Below are positions 26,414-37,900 of a stretch of 64,000 nucleotides of DNA, in pieces (position 1 is the first letter of the stretch; the number at the start of each line of letters is the position of its first letter). Position numbers and translations under genes: made by a program. This DNA comes from Moraxellaceae bacterium (GTDB taxonomy: Bacteria; Pseudomonadota; Gammaproteobacteria; Pseudomonadales; Moraxellaceae), in contig SECL01000015.1 of the NCBI GenBank assembly GCA_004173455.1, positions 1-64,000 on the forward strand, read 5' to 3'. The notes under the pieces are model-generated. The model saw nothing but the letters and a program-made list of their open reading frames with translations. It made no database searches and had not been told where the DNA came from.

Positions 26414-26848
26414 ATGGAACAAATTTCTGAACGTGAATTTGCGATTAAAACATTGCAACATCATAAGCTCAAAGTGACTAATTCGAGGCTTATGGTTTTA
26501 CAAATATTATCTAGCTCTAACCAGCCCATGACCGTGAAAGATATTGGTAAAATGGTAACAAAGTCCGAGCTTGCTGTTACTGAAGCCTCGATATATGTTA
26601 TTTTAAGAGCTTTCCTAAGCCGTGGTTTAGTAAATAAATATCGTTTTGAGACGGAAAAATCTTTATATTCACTTGTGCCGCTTGGTATGCCTATAATAGC
26701 TACTTGTAGCCAGTGTCAGATGACATTATCATTACATAATCCAGTGTTAGAAAAAATGTTAAATCAGTTATGTATGCATTCTCGGGTAATATTAGAAGAA
26801 TATACATTGAGCTTAATAGTTCGCTGTCAGCGTTGTAATTTATTATAA
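26414..26848 (+). CDS. Fur-family transcriptional regulator
   Basis: This 144-residue protein has the Fur winged helix, LKVTNSRLMVLQILSSSNQPMTVKDIGKMV and TEASIYVILRAFLSRGLVNKYRFE, and the C-terminal CSQC and CQRC pairs that hold structural zinc in this family. The His-rich metal-sensing motifs of Fur (HHDH-type) are reduced, so it may be a divergent or Zur/PerR-like member. It lies between the two TonB-receptor genes. It could control either one, but is probably not the global Fur. Confidence 0.82.
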   Translation: MEQISEREFAIKTLQHHKLKVTNSRLMVLQILSSSNQPMTVKDIGKMVTKSELAVTEASIYVILRAFLSRGLVNKYRFETEKSLYSLVPLGMPIIATCSQCQMTLSLHNPVLEKMLNQLCMHSRVILEEYTLSLIVRCQRCNLL

Positions 26849-26959
26849 GATAAAAATTAAATTTTTCTGATGAGCAATTATTTCCGTAGCTTCCTGCTCT
26901 AAATAATAGGTGATGAGTTGTCTAATTTCAAGGTAAAAAAGGCTGCTGAATTAGCATGT

Positions 26960-27131
26960 ATATCTAATAAATCATCAGCAGAACGAGCACGCCAACGATG
27001 TAGTTAGCGCAGAAAAAATATTGGCTGTAACACATGCTTGTTTGGGTATAGGCATGGTACAAACTACGTGCCGGACGGATTTTAATTTAACTGCCAATAA
27101 TAGACTGATGGAAATAGTGCAGGAAAATTAG
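26960..27131 (+). pseudogene. remnant of a LysR-type regulator
   Basis: One plus frame reads NDVVSAEKILAVTHACLGIG then MVQTTC, ending RLMEIVQEN and a stop. The A-x-L/I-x-x-ACLGIG core and the LMEIV-type end match the C-terminal effector domain of LysR proteins. No start or DNA-binding part remains. Confidence 0.4.
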
Positions 27132-27347
27132 GCATGGCAAATAATTTCCATCAGCCGGCTCAGGATTTTAATCATTTATAGGCTGATAAAGCTTTCCACC
27201 ACGACTGTTCATTTACTTCTTGCAAATTTTGCTTTGTCGGCACTCGCATTTGAAGAAGTTTTTAGTACTTTGTGAACACTTGTCAGTATTGGAAAACATA
27301 CTCAGTAGAGATTAGCCCACTTCAGTAACATTGTTTTTAATAATTGT

Positions 27348-27367
27348 AATGATAATTAATATCATTT
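27348..27367. promoter_or_regulatory. Fur-box-like palindrome before the catecholate receptor
   Basis: AATGATA-ATTAA-TATCATT is a near-perfect 7-5-7 palindrome about 35 nt upstream of the receptor ATG. It suits Fur repression of the receptor and possibly the downstream genes. Confidence 0.75.
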
Positions 27368-27400
27368 ATATTCGCTTTCCTATAATTCTAACGGGGGTGA

Positions 27401-29377
27401 ATGATGCAGATGAATAAACTTTATGGGGCAATCGTAGTCATTATGGGCAGTCAGCCTGCATGGGCTGCCGAATCGGTACAACAGGTAGGGACACTGTCAC
27501 CTATTGTGATCACTGCCAGTTTATCCGCGCAAAAAGCAAGTGATGCACCTGCTTCAATGACTGTAGTTACTGCGGCAGATATTCAGAATTCAACAGCGAC
27601 TAGTCTGGCTGAAATGCTGGGCAAGACAGTCGGGGTGCAAAATTATAATGGTGGTGGCCGTGATAAACTGGTGATACGCGGCGTACGTGAAAGTTATGGG
27701 GTTTACACGCTAATACTGGTTAATGGCAAACGTGTATCTTCAACAGGGGCATTATGGCGTGATTCTGATTTTGATATTAGTTCCATTCCTTTAGAGAGCA
27801 TTGAACGCGTTGAAGTGATTCGTGGGCCGATGTCATCATTGTATGGCTCAGACGCTATTGGTGGCGTCATTAATATTATTACCAAAAAACCAACATCAGA
27901 CTGGCATGGTTCAGCCAGTGCAACCTATTCTATGGTCGATCGGGGTTATGGCAAAGACCAGTATCGTATTGGTGCATCTGCAACAGGCGCACTTACCGAT
28001 ACATTGGGCTTGTCGATTGCTGCGGAACAATATGACCGCGACCCATGGTTTTCACAAGGCAGGGCAGTAACACCAGCATATTATTGGGAAGGTAAGAAAA
28101 CCCAAAATCTAAGGTCTACCTTAAGCTGGGATCTGGCAGCTAATCAAAGCATTGATCTGGATCTGGGCTATAACAAGGATGAACGTCCTTATGGCATGGA
28201 TACTTATGCCTATTATCCAGCTTATAACTTCACCTCTATTGCTTTTTCCAGTCAGGAAATTGAGCGTCATACCGTTGGTATTACCCATCATGGTGACTGG
28301 GATTGGGGCAAGACTACTGTTTTGGCCAATCAGGAAAACAGTGAAATTCATGATTATGACTCAGAGTTTGATGCACCCCAGAATCGGCTGCTGAAAGAAA
28401 AGAACACCAATATCAAGGCGTATACCAATGTTGAGTTGGGTTTGAATGCTATTGTATTAGGTGCAGAATATAATAATCAGGAAGTAGAGGATCAGGTTAC
28501 TTATGAAAATAGCGGTAAAGGTGAAGTGACCACCACATCTTTATTCTTCCAGGATGACTTCCAGATTCTTGATCCATTAACCCTGACATTCGGTGGCCGT
28601 TTCGATGACCATGAAGTGTTTGGTGATCACTTTAGTCCCAAAGCCTATCTGGTTTATAAGCTAACCGATGACATCACGGTAAAAGGTGGTTTTGGCAAGG
28701 CATTTAAAGCGCCATCACTGGCGCAGTTAAATAGAAATTATGTGATTATCAGTTGTGGCGGCGGCCAGTTTGGCTGTGACCTGCGTGGTAATCCAGATTT
28801 AAAACCTGAAACCAGTACTAACTATGAAGCAAGTATCGCTATTGATAAGCCGGTCTGGAATGCCAGCGCGACAGTCTTTAGAAATGAAATTAAAGACATG
28901 ATTGGCCGTGAAACCGGAAATATTGGGACAGTAAATTCTTACGCGAAATGGATTAATTTTACGAACGTTAAAATTAATGGTGTTGAATTACAGGGCGGAC
29001 TTGACATTAATCCAGAACTTTCCCTAAGCGCTAATGCGACCTATTTGGATGCCAAAGATCAAAATGATAAGCGCCTTGAGGAGCGTCCACAGACGTCTGG
29101 AAATTTTGCAATAAACTGGCAGGTAATTGACATGCTGGCATTAACTGCAGGAGCAGATTATGTGGGCAAACAAGTGTACGGTGGTAAGGACTTGCCGGAC
29201 TATACGTTGGTCAATTTGGGTGCAACTACCCAGCTTGATACAGCCTTAAAGCTGAAGTTTGGTGTGCGAAACTTGACGGATGTAGATTTACAGGAAAAAA
29301 GCGAAAAAGCCAATGTTCAGTTTAATACCAAGGAGTTGGGCCGAAATTATTATGTGGGCTTAACTTACAGCTTTTAA
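27401..29377 (+). CDS. TonB-dependent catecholate receptor (CirA/FepA-like)
   Basis: This 658-residue receptor has a signal peptide (to AWAAES), a TonB box (SPIVITAS) and a plug with NYNGGGRDKLVIRGVRESYG, SIPLESIERVEVIRGPMSSLYGSDAIGGVINIITKK, typical of CirA and the catecholate/colicin receptor group. The barrel ends YVGLTYSF. It probably imports the ferric form of the siderophore made by the following genes. The SD is GGGGGTGA, so the ATG at 27404 may be the true start. A hairpin downstream (29405-29442) separates it from entD. Confidence 0.9.
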   Translation: MMQMNKLYGAIVVIMGSQPAWAAESVQQVGTLSPIVITASLSAQKASDAPASMTVVTAADIQNSTATSLAEMLGKTVGVQNYNGGGRDKLVIRGVRESYGVYTLILVNGKRVSSTGALWRDSDFDISSIPLESIERVEVIRGPMSSLYGSDAIGGVINIITKKPTSDWHGSASATYSMVDRGYGKDQYRIGASATGALTDTLGLSIAAEQYDRDPWFSQGRAVTPAYYWEGKKTQNLRSTLSWDLAANQSIDLDLGYNKDERPYGMDTYAYYPAYNFTSIAFSSQEIERHTVGITHHGDWDWGKTTVLANQENSEIHDYDSEFDAPQNRLLKEKNTNIKAYTNVELGLNAIVLGAEYNNQEVEDQVTYENSGKGEVTTTSLFFQDDFQILDPLTLTFGGRFDDHEVFGDHFSPKAYLVYKLTDDITVKGGFGKAFKAPSLAQLNRNYVIISCGGGQFGCDLRGNPDLKPETSTNYEASIAIDKPVWNASATVFRNEIKDMIGRETGNIGTVNSYAKWINFTNVKINGVELQGGLDINPELSLSANATYLDAKDQNDKRLEERPQTSGNFAINWQVIDMLALTAGADYVGKQVYGGKDLPDYTLVNLGATTQLDTALKLKFGVRNLTDVDLQEKSEKANVQFNTKELGRNYYVGLTYSF

Positions 29378-29404
29378 TAGGGTTGATTTTAAGTACAGTT
29401 AAAT

Positions 29405-29442
29405 TGCAGGAACAGCTGTCGAACCAAGTCACTGTTCCTGCA
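29405..29442. terminator. hairpin after the catecholate receptor
   Basis: TGCAGGAACAG (29405-29415) pairs with CTGTTCCTGCA (29432-29442), 11 bp, loop 16. Only a short T stretch follows at about 29461, so it may terminate or attenuate. Confidence 0.55.
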
Positions 29443-29492
29443 TTCATCACTAATTCATCAAATTTTTCTATCACCAAAACATCAGCACTTTC

Positions 29493-30191
29493 ATGTCTTT
29501 CATTCAGTACCAACAGCCTGTTTTATTTATCGATTTCCATGGCGTAATGATTGAAGTGGGCTTTAATGCTGAAAACTTTGATCCGGCAGTGGATCAGCTG
29601 TCAGGTTTTGATCATCCCTTTACCCAGCACAAAGCCAGCAATAAAAGACAGGCTGAATTTGTAGCAGGCAGGATTGCCGCACAAACCGCACTGGCGACTT
29701 ATGGAGTGCCGCCACAGTATCAGTTGGTTGGTATAAATTCACACAATGCACCGTGCTGGCCTAAAGGCATCATAGGTTCCATTTCTCATCATCGTAACGC
29801 TGCCTATGCTGTCGTGGCAGCGACCCGCCAATACAGTGAAATCGGTCTGGATGCTGAGCATTATATGAGTGCCGAGGTTGCTGCTAGTACTCAGGATCTG
29901 ATAATTAATCCTGAAGAAAAAGCGTTATTGGTTCAGCCTTTCTTATTGCCTGAACAAGTGCTTACCCTGATTTTTTCAGCCAAGGAAAGCCTGTATAAAG
30001 CACTGCATCCTAAAGTCGAGCAATATTTTGATTTTCTGGATGCCAGAATATTAAACATTAATGTTGATCAGCAAACTTTTAGCATTCAACTAAAAAAGTC
30101 CTTAAATCCCCGGTTTTTCAAGCATAGGAAATTTACAGGTAAATTTTTATTAAGCAGCCATGAAGTCATTACCTTGATCGCAGTTAGATAG
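29493..30191 (+). CDS. entD: 4'-phosphopantetheinyl transferase (EntD-like)
   Basis: This 232-residue PPTase transfers phosphopantetheine from CoA to the Ser of carrier domains. IGLDAEHYMSAEV holds the magnesium-binding D-x-E and LIFSAKESLYKALHP is the second family motif. It would activate the ArCP of EntB and both T domains of the NRPS. No strong SD precedes the ATG. It lies between the receptor and the Fes-like gene, in the same direction. Confidence 0.9.
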   Translation: MSFIQYQQPVLFIDFHGVMIEVGFNAENFDPAVDQLSGFDHPFTQHKASNKRQAEFVAGRIAAQTALATYGVPPQYQLVGINSHNAPCWPKGIIGSISHHRNAAYAVVAATRQYSEIGLDAEHYMSAEVAASTQDLIINPEEKALLVQPFLLPEQVLTLIFSAKESLYKALHPKVEQYFDFLDARILNINVDQQTFSIQLKKSLNPRFFKHRKFTGKFLLSSHEVITLIAVR

Positions 30192-30225
30192 CTCTAACAT
30201 CATAGATAAAAAATTTGATTGCTAA

Positions 30226-30262
30226 AAATAACAATTATTATTTACAAATGAGAATTACTTTT
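30226..30262. promoter_or_regulatory. overlapping Fur-like sites before the fes-mbtH-NRPS-entS operon
   Basis: AAATAACAATTATTATTTA (30226-30244) and AAATGAGAATTACTTTT (30246-30262) both resemble Fur boxes. They lie 100 nt upstream of the esterase start, suggesting iron control of the operon. Confidence 0.6.
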
Positions 30263-30361
30263 GTTAATCTGCTTGCCTTAATTCAAACTTAAAGTTTCTG
30301 GACTGTAGGTTCAAAAACGGCTGTCTCAATAACAACAGTGTTAACAACAACGGGGTTAGGT

Positions 30362-31711
30362 GTGCAACCAGAACCATTATTAAAACAATCTGATATTGGT
30401 AGCTCAGCATGGTGGCAGCAAGTGGCACAACAGGGAACGCCACTGTTTTGCCAGCAGGATGCACAGCACTGCCTGCTTACTTTTCTATGGCGTGAGCCTG
30501 TAACTGTCTCTGATACAGCATGTTATTCCCATGTATTTATTGACCTCTATTCAAAAACACCGCATCCCACAGAGCAACTGACCTCACTGCAAAAATTTGG
30601 GCAAACCAATGTCTGGTTTTGGCAAATCACTGTGCCCAATGACTGGTGTGGCAGTTATTTTTTAATGCCTGTTACTCAGCAGCAGGCGCCACCGCCACCT
30701 GAGCAAAACGGTCAACAGAATAAACAAAAAATCCGGCACTGGTGGATTAACACCATGCAGCAGCAGGCACAGACTGATCGGTTCAATCACTTACCCATGC
30801 ATCAGGGTAGTTGGGGCATGCCGTTATCACAGGTGCAACTGCCCCAGGCTGATGTGCTGCCCGTGTGGCAACGTTTTGATCAGGGTATCTGTCCAGCATT
30901 GCAAGGCAGGGTGACTGAACAGCAATGGCAAAGCCGGTTACTAGGCAATCAGCGGCGTATCTGGATTTATTGCAGTGATGCTGGTGGCACTAATCAACCA
31001 CAAGCCGATCAACCACAAACTGATTTGCCGCTGGTGATTGTGCTGGACGGGCAATACTGGGCACAGCACATGCCGGTTTTTGGGCCGCTAGATGAACTAA
31101 CCCGGCAGCAAAAACTTCCACCAGCCGTTTATGTGCTTATTGATTGTATTGATCCCGAACATCGGGCGCAGGAGTTGCCTTGTAATGCGCCATTCTGGCA
31201 GGCCATCCAACAGGAATTACTACCACAGGTTTTGCAGCAGCAACCATTTACGGACAATCCGCAAAAAACCATTGTGGCCGGACAAAGTTTTGGCGGTCTG
31301 GCTGCGCTGTATGCCGGATTGTTCTGGCCTGATCGTTTTGGGGCTGTACTGAGTCAATCAGGGTCGTTCTGGTGGCCGGACAGTCATCTTCCTGAACAGA
31401 CTGGCTGGTTGATCCAGCAAGTCATTACACAAAAAAAACCAGCCATTCCATTACAAATCTATCAGGAAATTGGCTGTTATGAGGACAGTATGCTGGCAGA
31501 TAACCAGCGTATGTCTCACGCCTTGCAGGATGTCGGGCATCAGGTTTTCTATCAGGAGTTTCGTGGCGGTCATGACTGGATTTGCTGGCGCAATGGATTG
31601 CTTAAGGGACTAATTTATCTGCTGAATCACCAGATTGAATCTCTGGAAAGTATGCAGGAACAACCTATCAATCTCCATGCACAGGTCACGCATTATGAGT
31701 CAATCATTTGA
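30362..31711 (+). CDS. fes: enterochelin esterase-like hydrolase (Fes family)
   Basis: I use the GTG at 30362 because GGGG eight bases upstream is a plausible SD; a GTG at 30338 lacks one. The 449-residue protein has the Fes N-terminal domain and a D-type esterase domain with the nucleophile in VAGQSFGGLAALYAGLFWPDRF and SQSGSFWW. An acidic YEDSM and the catalytic His in FRGGHDWICWRNGLLKGL complete the active site. Fes hydrolyses the trilactone of ferric enterobactin-type macrolactones to release iron in the cytoplasm. Its presence argues for a Ser ester backbone. Overlaps mbtH by 17 nt. Confidence 0.9.
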   Translation: MQPEPLLKQSDIGSSAWWQQVAQQGTPLFCQQDAQHCLLTFLWREPVTVSDTACYSHVFIDLYSKTPHPTEQLTSLQKFGQTNVWFWQITVPNDWCGSYFLMPVTQQQAPPPPEQNGQQNKQKIRHWWINTMQQQAQTDRFNHLPMHQGSWGMPLSQVQLPQADVLPVWQRFDQGICPALQGRVTEQQWQSRLLGNQRRIWIYCSDAGGTNQPQADQPQTDLPLVIVLDGQYWAQHMPVFGPLDELTRQQKLPPAVYVLIDCIDPEHRAQELPCNAPFWQAIQQELLPQVLQQQPFTDNPQKTIVAGQSFGGLAALYAGLFWPDRFGAVLSQSGSFWWPDSHLPEQTGWLIQQVITQKKPAIPLQIYQEIGCYEDSMLADNQRMSHALQDVGHQVFYQEFRGGHDWICWRNGLLKGLIYLLNHQIESLESMQEQPINLHAQVTHYESII

Positions 31712-31919
31712 TCACTACGTTAATCCATTTGATGATGAACAACAAACCTTTCTGGTTTTAAAAAACAGCCATTTGCAGTACAGCCTCTGGCCGAATCTTG
31801 CCCAGAAACCCCAAGGCTGGGATGTGGTATTTGGCCCAGCGGCACGTATTGCCTGCATTGACTATATTGAAAGCCACTGGCACAGCATTAATCCTTTTCA
31901 GCCAGCTATAGGTAGTTAG
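31695..31919 (+). CDS. MbtH-like NRPS accessory protein
   Basis: This 74-residue protein has the MbtH signature: FLVLKNSHLQYSLWP, P-x-GW at PQGWDVVFG and a C-terminal WHSINP in place of the usual W-T-D-x-R-P. MbtH proteins bind A domains and support adenylation and folding. The ATG lies inside the fes end, so the two are translationally coupled, and the NRPS gene follows by 30 nt. It probably serves one or both NRPS A domains. Confidence 0.9.
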   Translation: MSQSFDHYVNPFDDEQQTFLVLKNSHLQYSLWPNLAQKPQGWDVVFGPAARIACIDYIESHWHSINPFQPAIGS

Positions 31920-31949
31920 TCATCATTTGAATAAAGCAGGATAGTCCGC

Positions 31950-34900
31950 ATGAATAATAAAATTGAAAAGCAAGCCAACAGTAACGATCAGCGACAGGTG
32001 CCACTGGTGAGTACCCAGCACGGTATCTGGCTGGCGGATCAGGTGAGTCAAAAGAAAAACCGGTATGTGATTTCCCATTGCATTGAGTTGCAAGGGAAAG
32101 TTGATATTGTCCTATTGCAGCAGGCGATTTGTCAGGGGCTGGTTGAAGCAGATACGGTAACCGCCGAGTATTCCAGTAATCTGGAACAGCCAGTCCAAAC
32201 CCTGAGAGAAGGTTTAACGGCCGGTAATATTTCATTACCGGAATTGGTTGATTTAAGTGATGTAAAAAATAGCAGGCAGCAGGCCATGCAACTGATGTGG
32301 CAGGATACCCATGCTGATCTTGCCATTAGTGGTCAGCGTCCCTTATACCGACAAATTCTCTTTAACATTGGAAATGAACAGCAACCACATTTTTTATGGT
32401 ATCAGCGCTACCACCATATCATGTTGGATGGCTTTAGTTTTACCAGCCTGACCCGTCGTATTGCTGAAATTTACACTGCACTAGTTTATACAACACGGGG
32501 GCAGCAGCAGGAGAACCGAGCCAGTCCATTTATTGCAGTCGATCAGGTGGTACAGGAATACCAGAGTTACCAGCAGTCCGCTGCCCATGCCACAGATCGC
32601 CAGTTCTGGAAAGATTATTGTGCTGATTTGCCAGTTCCAGTGTCTTTAGGCAATCAAATTGTTGAGGTGGATAATAAGACTAAGATTGCTCTAAGCCAGC
32701 ATTCAGTTGAGATTCAGGATATAACGCCGGTATTAAGTTATGCGTTTAATCTGGGAAATGCCATTACCTTAAATTTACAGACACTGGCTGAACGTCACAA
32801 AGTTGGTTTGCCTGAGTTATTGATGGTGCTATTTACCAGTTATTTATATCGGATAAATGGTCAACGTATGCAGGTGATTGGTGTGCCGTTTATGCGCCGA
32901 CTGGGATCAGTGGCGATTCGCTCAACGGCACCAGTGGTGAATGTTCTGCCCTTAAAAGCAGAGATTGATCCAAAACTGACATGGCTACAACTGGCAACCA
33001 ATCTCCAGAAAGCCATGCGGCAGCTTCGCAAGCACCAACGCTATAATGCCGAGCAAATCCAGCGTGATTTAAATCGGGTGGAAAGTGAGCAAAACCTGTA
33101 TGGCCCAGTGTTTAATTACAAGCTGTTTGATTACGAACTGGATTTTGCAGGTATTGCTGGTATTACCCATCATCTGGCTACCGGGCCAGTGGATGATCTT
33201 GAGTTTAATGTGACTCAACAGCAGGGCAGCATTAATATTGAATTACGGGCTGATACACAGCGTTATGACCAGCAAGCACTGCATACACATGCAGCACGGC
33301 TAACCACGTTACTAGAAAAATGGCTTGTCCAGCCTGAACAGGCAGTTGGCTTGATTTCAGTTTTACCAGAAACCGAACAGCAGTTAATTACCGGGTGGTC
33401 GACAGGTCAGGCAGTTGGTATTCCAGCAAGTCATACCAGTATTTTAGATATTTTTGAGACACAAGTGGCGCAAATGCCGCATGCCATTGCCTTGGTATCT
33501 GGTCAGCAGCAGCTCACATTTGCCCAATTGGCGCAGCAGGTGGCTGCGCTGGCTGCATTACTGATTCGCTATGAGGTGAGTGGCAAGGTGGTGGCTGCGG
33601 CCATTCCACGCTCGCTGGAATCGGTCATTGCTTTACTGGCCATCTTTAAGGCAGGCGCAACCTTTCTGCCACTGGATCTGGATTATCCGGCCGACCGGAT
33701 TGCCATGATGTGTGAGGATGCCAATCCGGCGGTGATCCTAAGCACCACTGCGGTGACCACAGAATTACCCGGCACGATGACATGTTTAATTCTGGATGAA
33801 CCTGCGGTTCAAATTCAGTTGCAGCAATATCGCCAACCGGATTTTGAGCAAACCGGAATCCCAGTTTGCCGTAATCAGGTGGCTTACATTATTTTTACGT
33901 CCGGCAGTACCGGACGGCCCAAAGGTGTGATGAATACCCATGGGGCTTTGCTCAACCTGCTGGCCTCGCATCATTCCACGATTTATCAGCCTGCCTTGCA
34001 GCATATTCAGCAACAGTTTAACGGGCGGATTTTACGGGCTGCCCATACGCATTCATTTTCCTTTGATTCATCGTGGTTGCAATTATTCTGGATGCTGCTT
34101 GGTCAGGAGTTGCATATTTTTGATGAAGTGATCCGCCGTGATGCCTATGCACTGGTACAGGAAGTTCGCCATTTACAGATTGATACGATGGATTTGCCGC
34201 CATCATTTTGTGCCCAAATGCTCAGTAACGGTTTGTTTGACACAGGCCAGCATCATCCTTCACTGATTTTGCTGGGCGGTGAGGCAGTACCCGCAGCATT
34301 ATGGCAGCAGTTGAAGGCACAGGCAGGCTTGCAGGTGTATAACCTGTATGGCCCAACTGAATATACGGTAGATACTTTACGCGCACCTCTTGGCCAGAAC
34401 GATAAACCGGTGATTGGTCACCCCATTGCAAACACGCAGGTCTATGTGCTGGATGTCAGCCTGCAACACGTGCCCATTGGTGTAATTGGCGAACTTTATA
34501 TCAGCGGGGCAGGTCTGGCAAAAGGCTATCTGGGCCGGGCAGATTTAACAGCAGCTCGTTTTGTGGCGAATCCTTTTGCTAGTACAACCAGCGGTGAACG
34601 CATGTACCGTACGGGTGATCTGGTACGCTGGAATAATGATGGCCAACTGGAATTTATGGGGCGCAGTGATGACCAGATCAAGGTGCGTGGCTACCGGGTA
34701 GAGTTGGGCGAAGTAGAAAATGCGCTATCCCTCTTGCCGAGTGTGGAAAGTGCCGTAATCATTGCCGAGCGTATCAATAACAGTCACCGCTTGCTGGGTT
34801 ATTGTGTGGTACGTAATCAGCAGGGACAGGCTTTATTACCCGAACAAGCCCAGCAGCGGGAACAGGAGCTTCTGCTATTGTTACAGCAGCATTTGCCAGA

Positions 34901-37900
34901 TTATATGCTGCCATCCTGCCTGATGGTATTGTCAGAGTTTCCACGAAATGTCAGCGGCAAGGTGGATAAGAAATTACTGCCTAAACCTGATTTTGTCAGT
35001 ATTAGCCAGCAGATCTATCCACCGGAAACACCCGCAGAACAACTGCTGTGTCAGCATATGCTTACTGTTTTAAAGCTGCCTATAGTTGGGGTGGAAGACA
35101 GCTTTTTTGCGTTGGGCGGCGATAGTATTTCTGCGATTATGCTGTGTACCCGTTTGCGCAATGCCGGTTATTTGCTTAAACCCAGCGAGGTATTTGCCTT
35201 AAAAACTGCCCGAAAACTGGCGGCTGCTTTAATAGCACTGGATACGGCATCGGCACAGCAGCTAGCATCCCAGTCAGAAGTGCCAAAATCCATCCAGCAG
35301 GATCGGGCACAGTTAATGCTATTGCAGGACAAATATCCAGATCTGGATTGCATCCTGCCAGTATTACCCTTGCAAAAAGGCATGCTGTTCCACGCGCAGC
35401 TTGATGCGGAAGGGGATACCTACAATGCCTTTACCCGTATTAGTCTGCATGGCCCACTGGACATTTCGCGTTTACAGCAGGCGTTAAATGCGGTGTTAAG
35501 CCGTCACCCGCAACTGGCCGGATTATTTGAGCTGGATATCGGGGAGGAACCAGTTTTTGTGTTGCCAAAAGCAGAAAAACTGGTTTGGCCGTTGCAATAT
35601 CATGATTTAAGTCATTATCCGCTGGCTGAACAACAGCAGCATATTGATACCATTGAACAGCAGCTACTCAAACAGCAAGCAGTGGATCAGGGCCTATCTC
35701 AGCATGGCGAACAGCGCTTTTGCAGCTTAATTAATGCCGGTTTGCTGGATTTGGGTCAGCAGGAGTATTCGTTGGTTCTGGTGATTCATCATCTGATTGT
35801 TGATGGCTGGTCAACGCCCTTAATTTTAAAAGACCTGTTTGCCGCCTATGCACAGCATCCTGCACAACTGCCTGCCTTAAATGACAGCTATGCCAGTGTG
35901 ATTGCGCAACTGGTGCAACGTAATCTGGATGGCAGTCGGGAATTGTGGAAAAGGGCACTGCATGGCGTAAGGCCAACCGTACTATTTGAAAATATACCTG
36001 CCAGCAATCCAGTTGAAGAATATGTGCTTAATTTACCAGCGCAGCTAAGTACTGCTCTGCAACTACAAACCCGCCAGCGCGGCATTACCTTAAATGTACT
36101 GATGCAGGGTGTCTGGTCAATGGTGCTGGGCAGTATGAGCAGCCGCAGTGATGTGGTCTTTGGCACACCAGTGTCCGGGCGTACGGCAGCGATTGTAGGT
36201 ATTGAGGATCAGGTTGGCCTGTTTTTAAATACCATTCCGGTCAGGATTAACCTGCAAGCGGAACAGTCTTTATGGCAGCAGCTTGATATCATTCAGCAAC
36301 AGCATATTGAGCGGCTGGAAAATGATGGCTTAGGACTGGCTGAAATCCAGCAATTAGCCGGTGAAAAAAACCTGTTTGATACGCTGCTGGTGGTGGAAAA
36401 TTATCCCGATAGTAACTATGCCAGCACCAGTCTGGATGGCTTACAGGTGGGTGAAATCACCAATCGCGGTTACAGCCATTATCCGCTAGCGCTGCTGGTG
36501 ATTCCTGGACAGCAAATTCAACTGCTGGTCGAAAATCGGGGTGCGATTGAGGATGCCAAAGCATTAGCTCAGCATATTGAGCATATCCTCAACCAGCTTA
36601 TTACACAGCCTGATTTACCTGTGGCGCGTTATTGTTTGCTTACGCCACAGGAACAAGATTTTATTGCCCACATTAACCGGACTGATTATCCGTTGTCAGC
36701 AACCAATTTGCGTGAGCGTCTGATTGCACAGGCCCGGCAATGTCCGGCAGCAATCGCACTGGTTGATGCGCAGCATAAGTTGAATTATGCGCAGTTACGC
36801 GAGCAGGTAAAATTTCTAGCACATCAACTGGTTGAAGCCGGGGTCAAGCCGGGCAGTATTGTGGCGATTAGCTTGCCGCGTTCTGTGCAGTTAAGCATTG
36901 CCATTTTAGCAGTCATTGAAGCCGGGGCTGCCTACTTGCCGCTGGACTTAAGCTATCCCGATGATCGGCTGTTTTATATGCTGGCGGATAGCAAACCGCA
37001 AGTGCTTATTACCAATCGTGCCGCCCAGCAACGCCTTGCCGGACAGGCCGACATTCTGATGTTTGATGAGCTGGCACTCATAGCCGAGCCACTGCCGGAA
37101 TTATCGGTTGAACTTTCCCCACAGCATCCGGCCTATATTATTTATACCTCGGGCACGACAGGGCGACCAAAGGGTGTGCTGGTGTCGCATGAAGCAATTA
37201 TGAACCGACTGGACTGGATGCAGCACGAATATCGTCTTAATCCAAATGATGTGATTTTGCAGAAAACCCCATGCAGCTTTGATGTGTCGGTGTGGGAATT
37301 TTTCTGGGCCTATCTGGTCGGTGCCAAACTGGTTATGGCCGGGGTGGATGCGCACCGCGATCCTGAACAGCTGGTTGAGGCAATTTCCCGCTATGGAGTG
37401 ACTACGCTGCATTTTGTGCCGTCCATGCTGGCGATTTTTACCAGTACCTTAACTGAACAGTATTTACCAGCCCAGTTAACCGCCTTGCCGTTAAGACAAG
37501 TGTTCTGTAGTGGTGAAGCCCTGACCAAAGTACAGGCGCAGGCATTTTCAGCCAGCTTTACACAAGCCCGCTTGCACAATCTGTATGGGCCAACCGAAGC
37601 TGCTGTCGATGTGACGTACCGGCCAGCTTATGGTGACTTTAATACTAAACTGGGGCAGGGCGGTGCCAGTGTGCCGATTGGTCGCCCGGTATGGAATACC
37701 CAATTGCGAATTCTGGACCAGTATTTACGCCCTGTGCCGGTTGGAGTAAGCGGCGAGCTGTACTTAAGTGGTATCCAGCTGGCAATGGGATACCTGGGGC
37801 GTACTGACCTGACCGCTAGCCGCTTTGTGGCTGACCCATTCGAACAAGGTCAACGCATGTATCGCACAGGTGATGTGGCACGCTGGTTAGCAAATGGTGA

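Larger units (their letters stand above)
26849..27400. other. intergenic region with a decayed LysR-like remnant
   Basis: No intact gene is seen. It contains the relic listed separately and ends in a Fur-box-like palindrome before the second receptor. The rest is AT-rich and unassigned. Confidence 0.5.

Noticed and set aside
30264..31352. Extra open frames antisense to or inside the fes gene
   Set aside because: They have no SD, no recognised motif and are shadows of the true gene.
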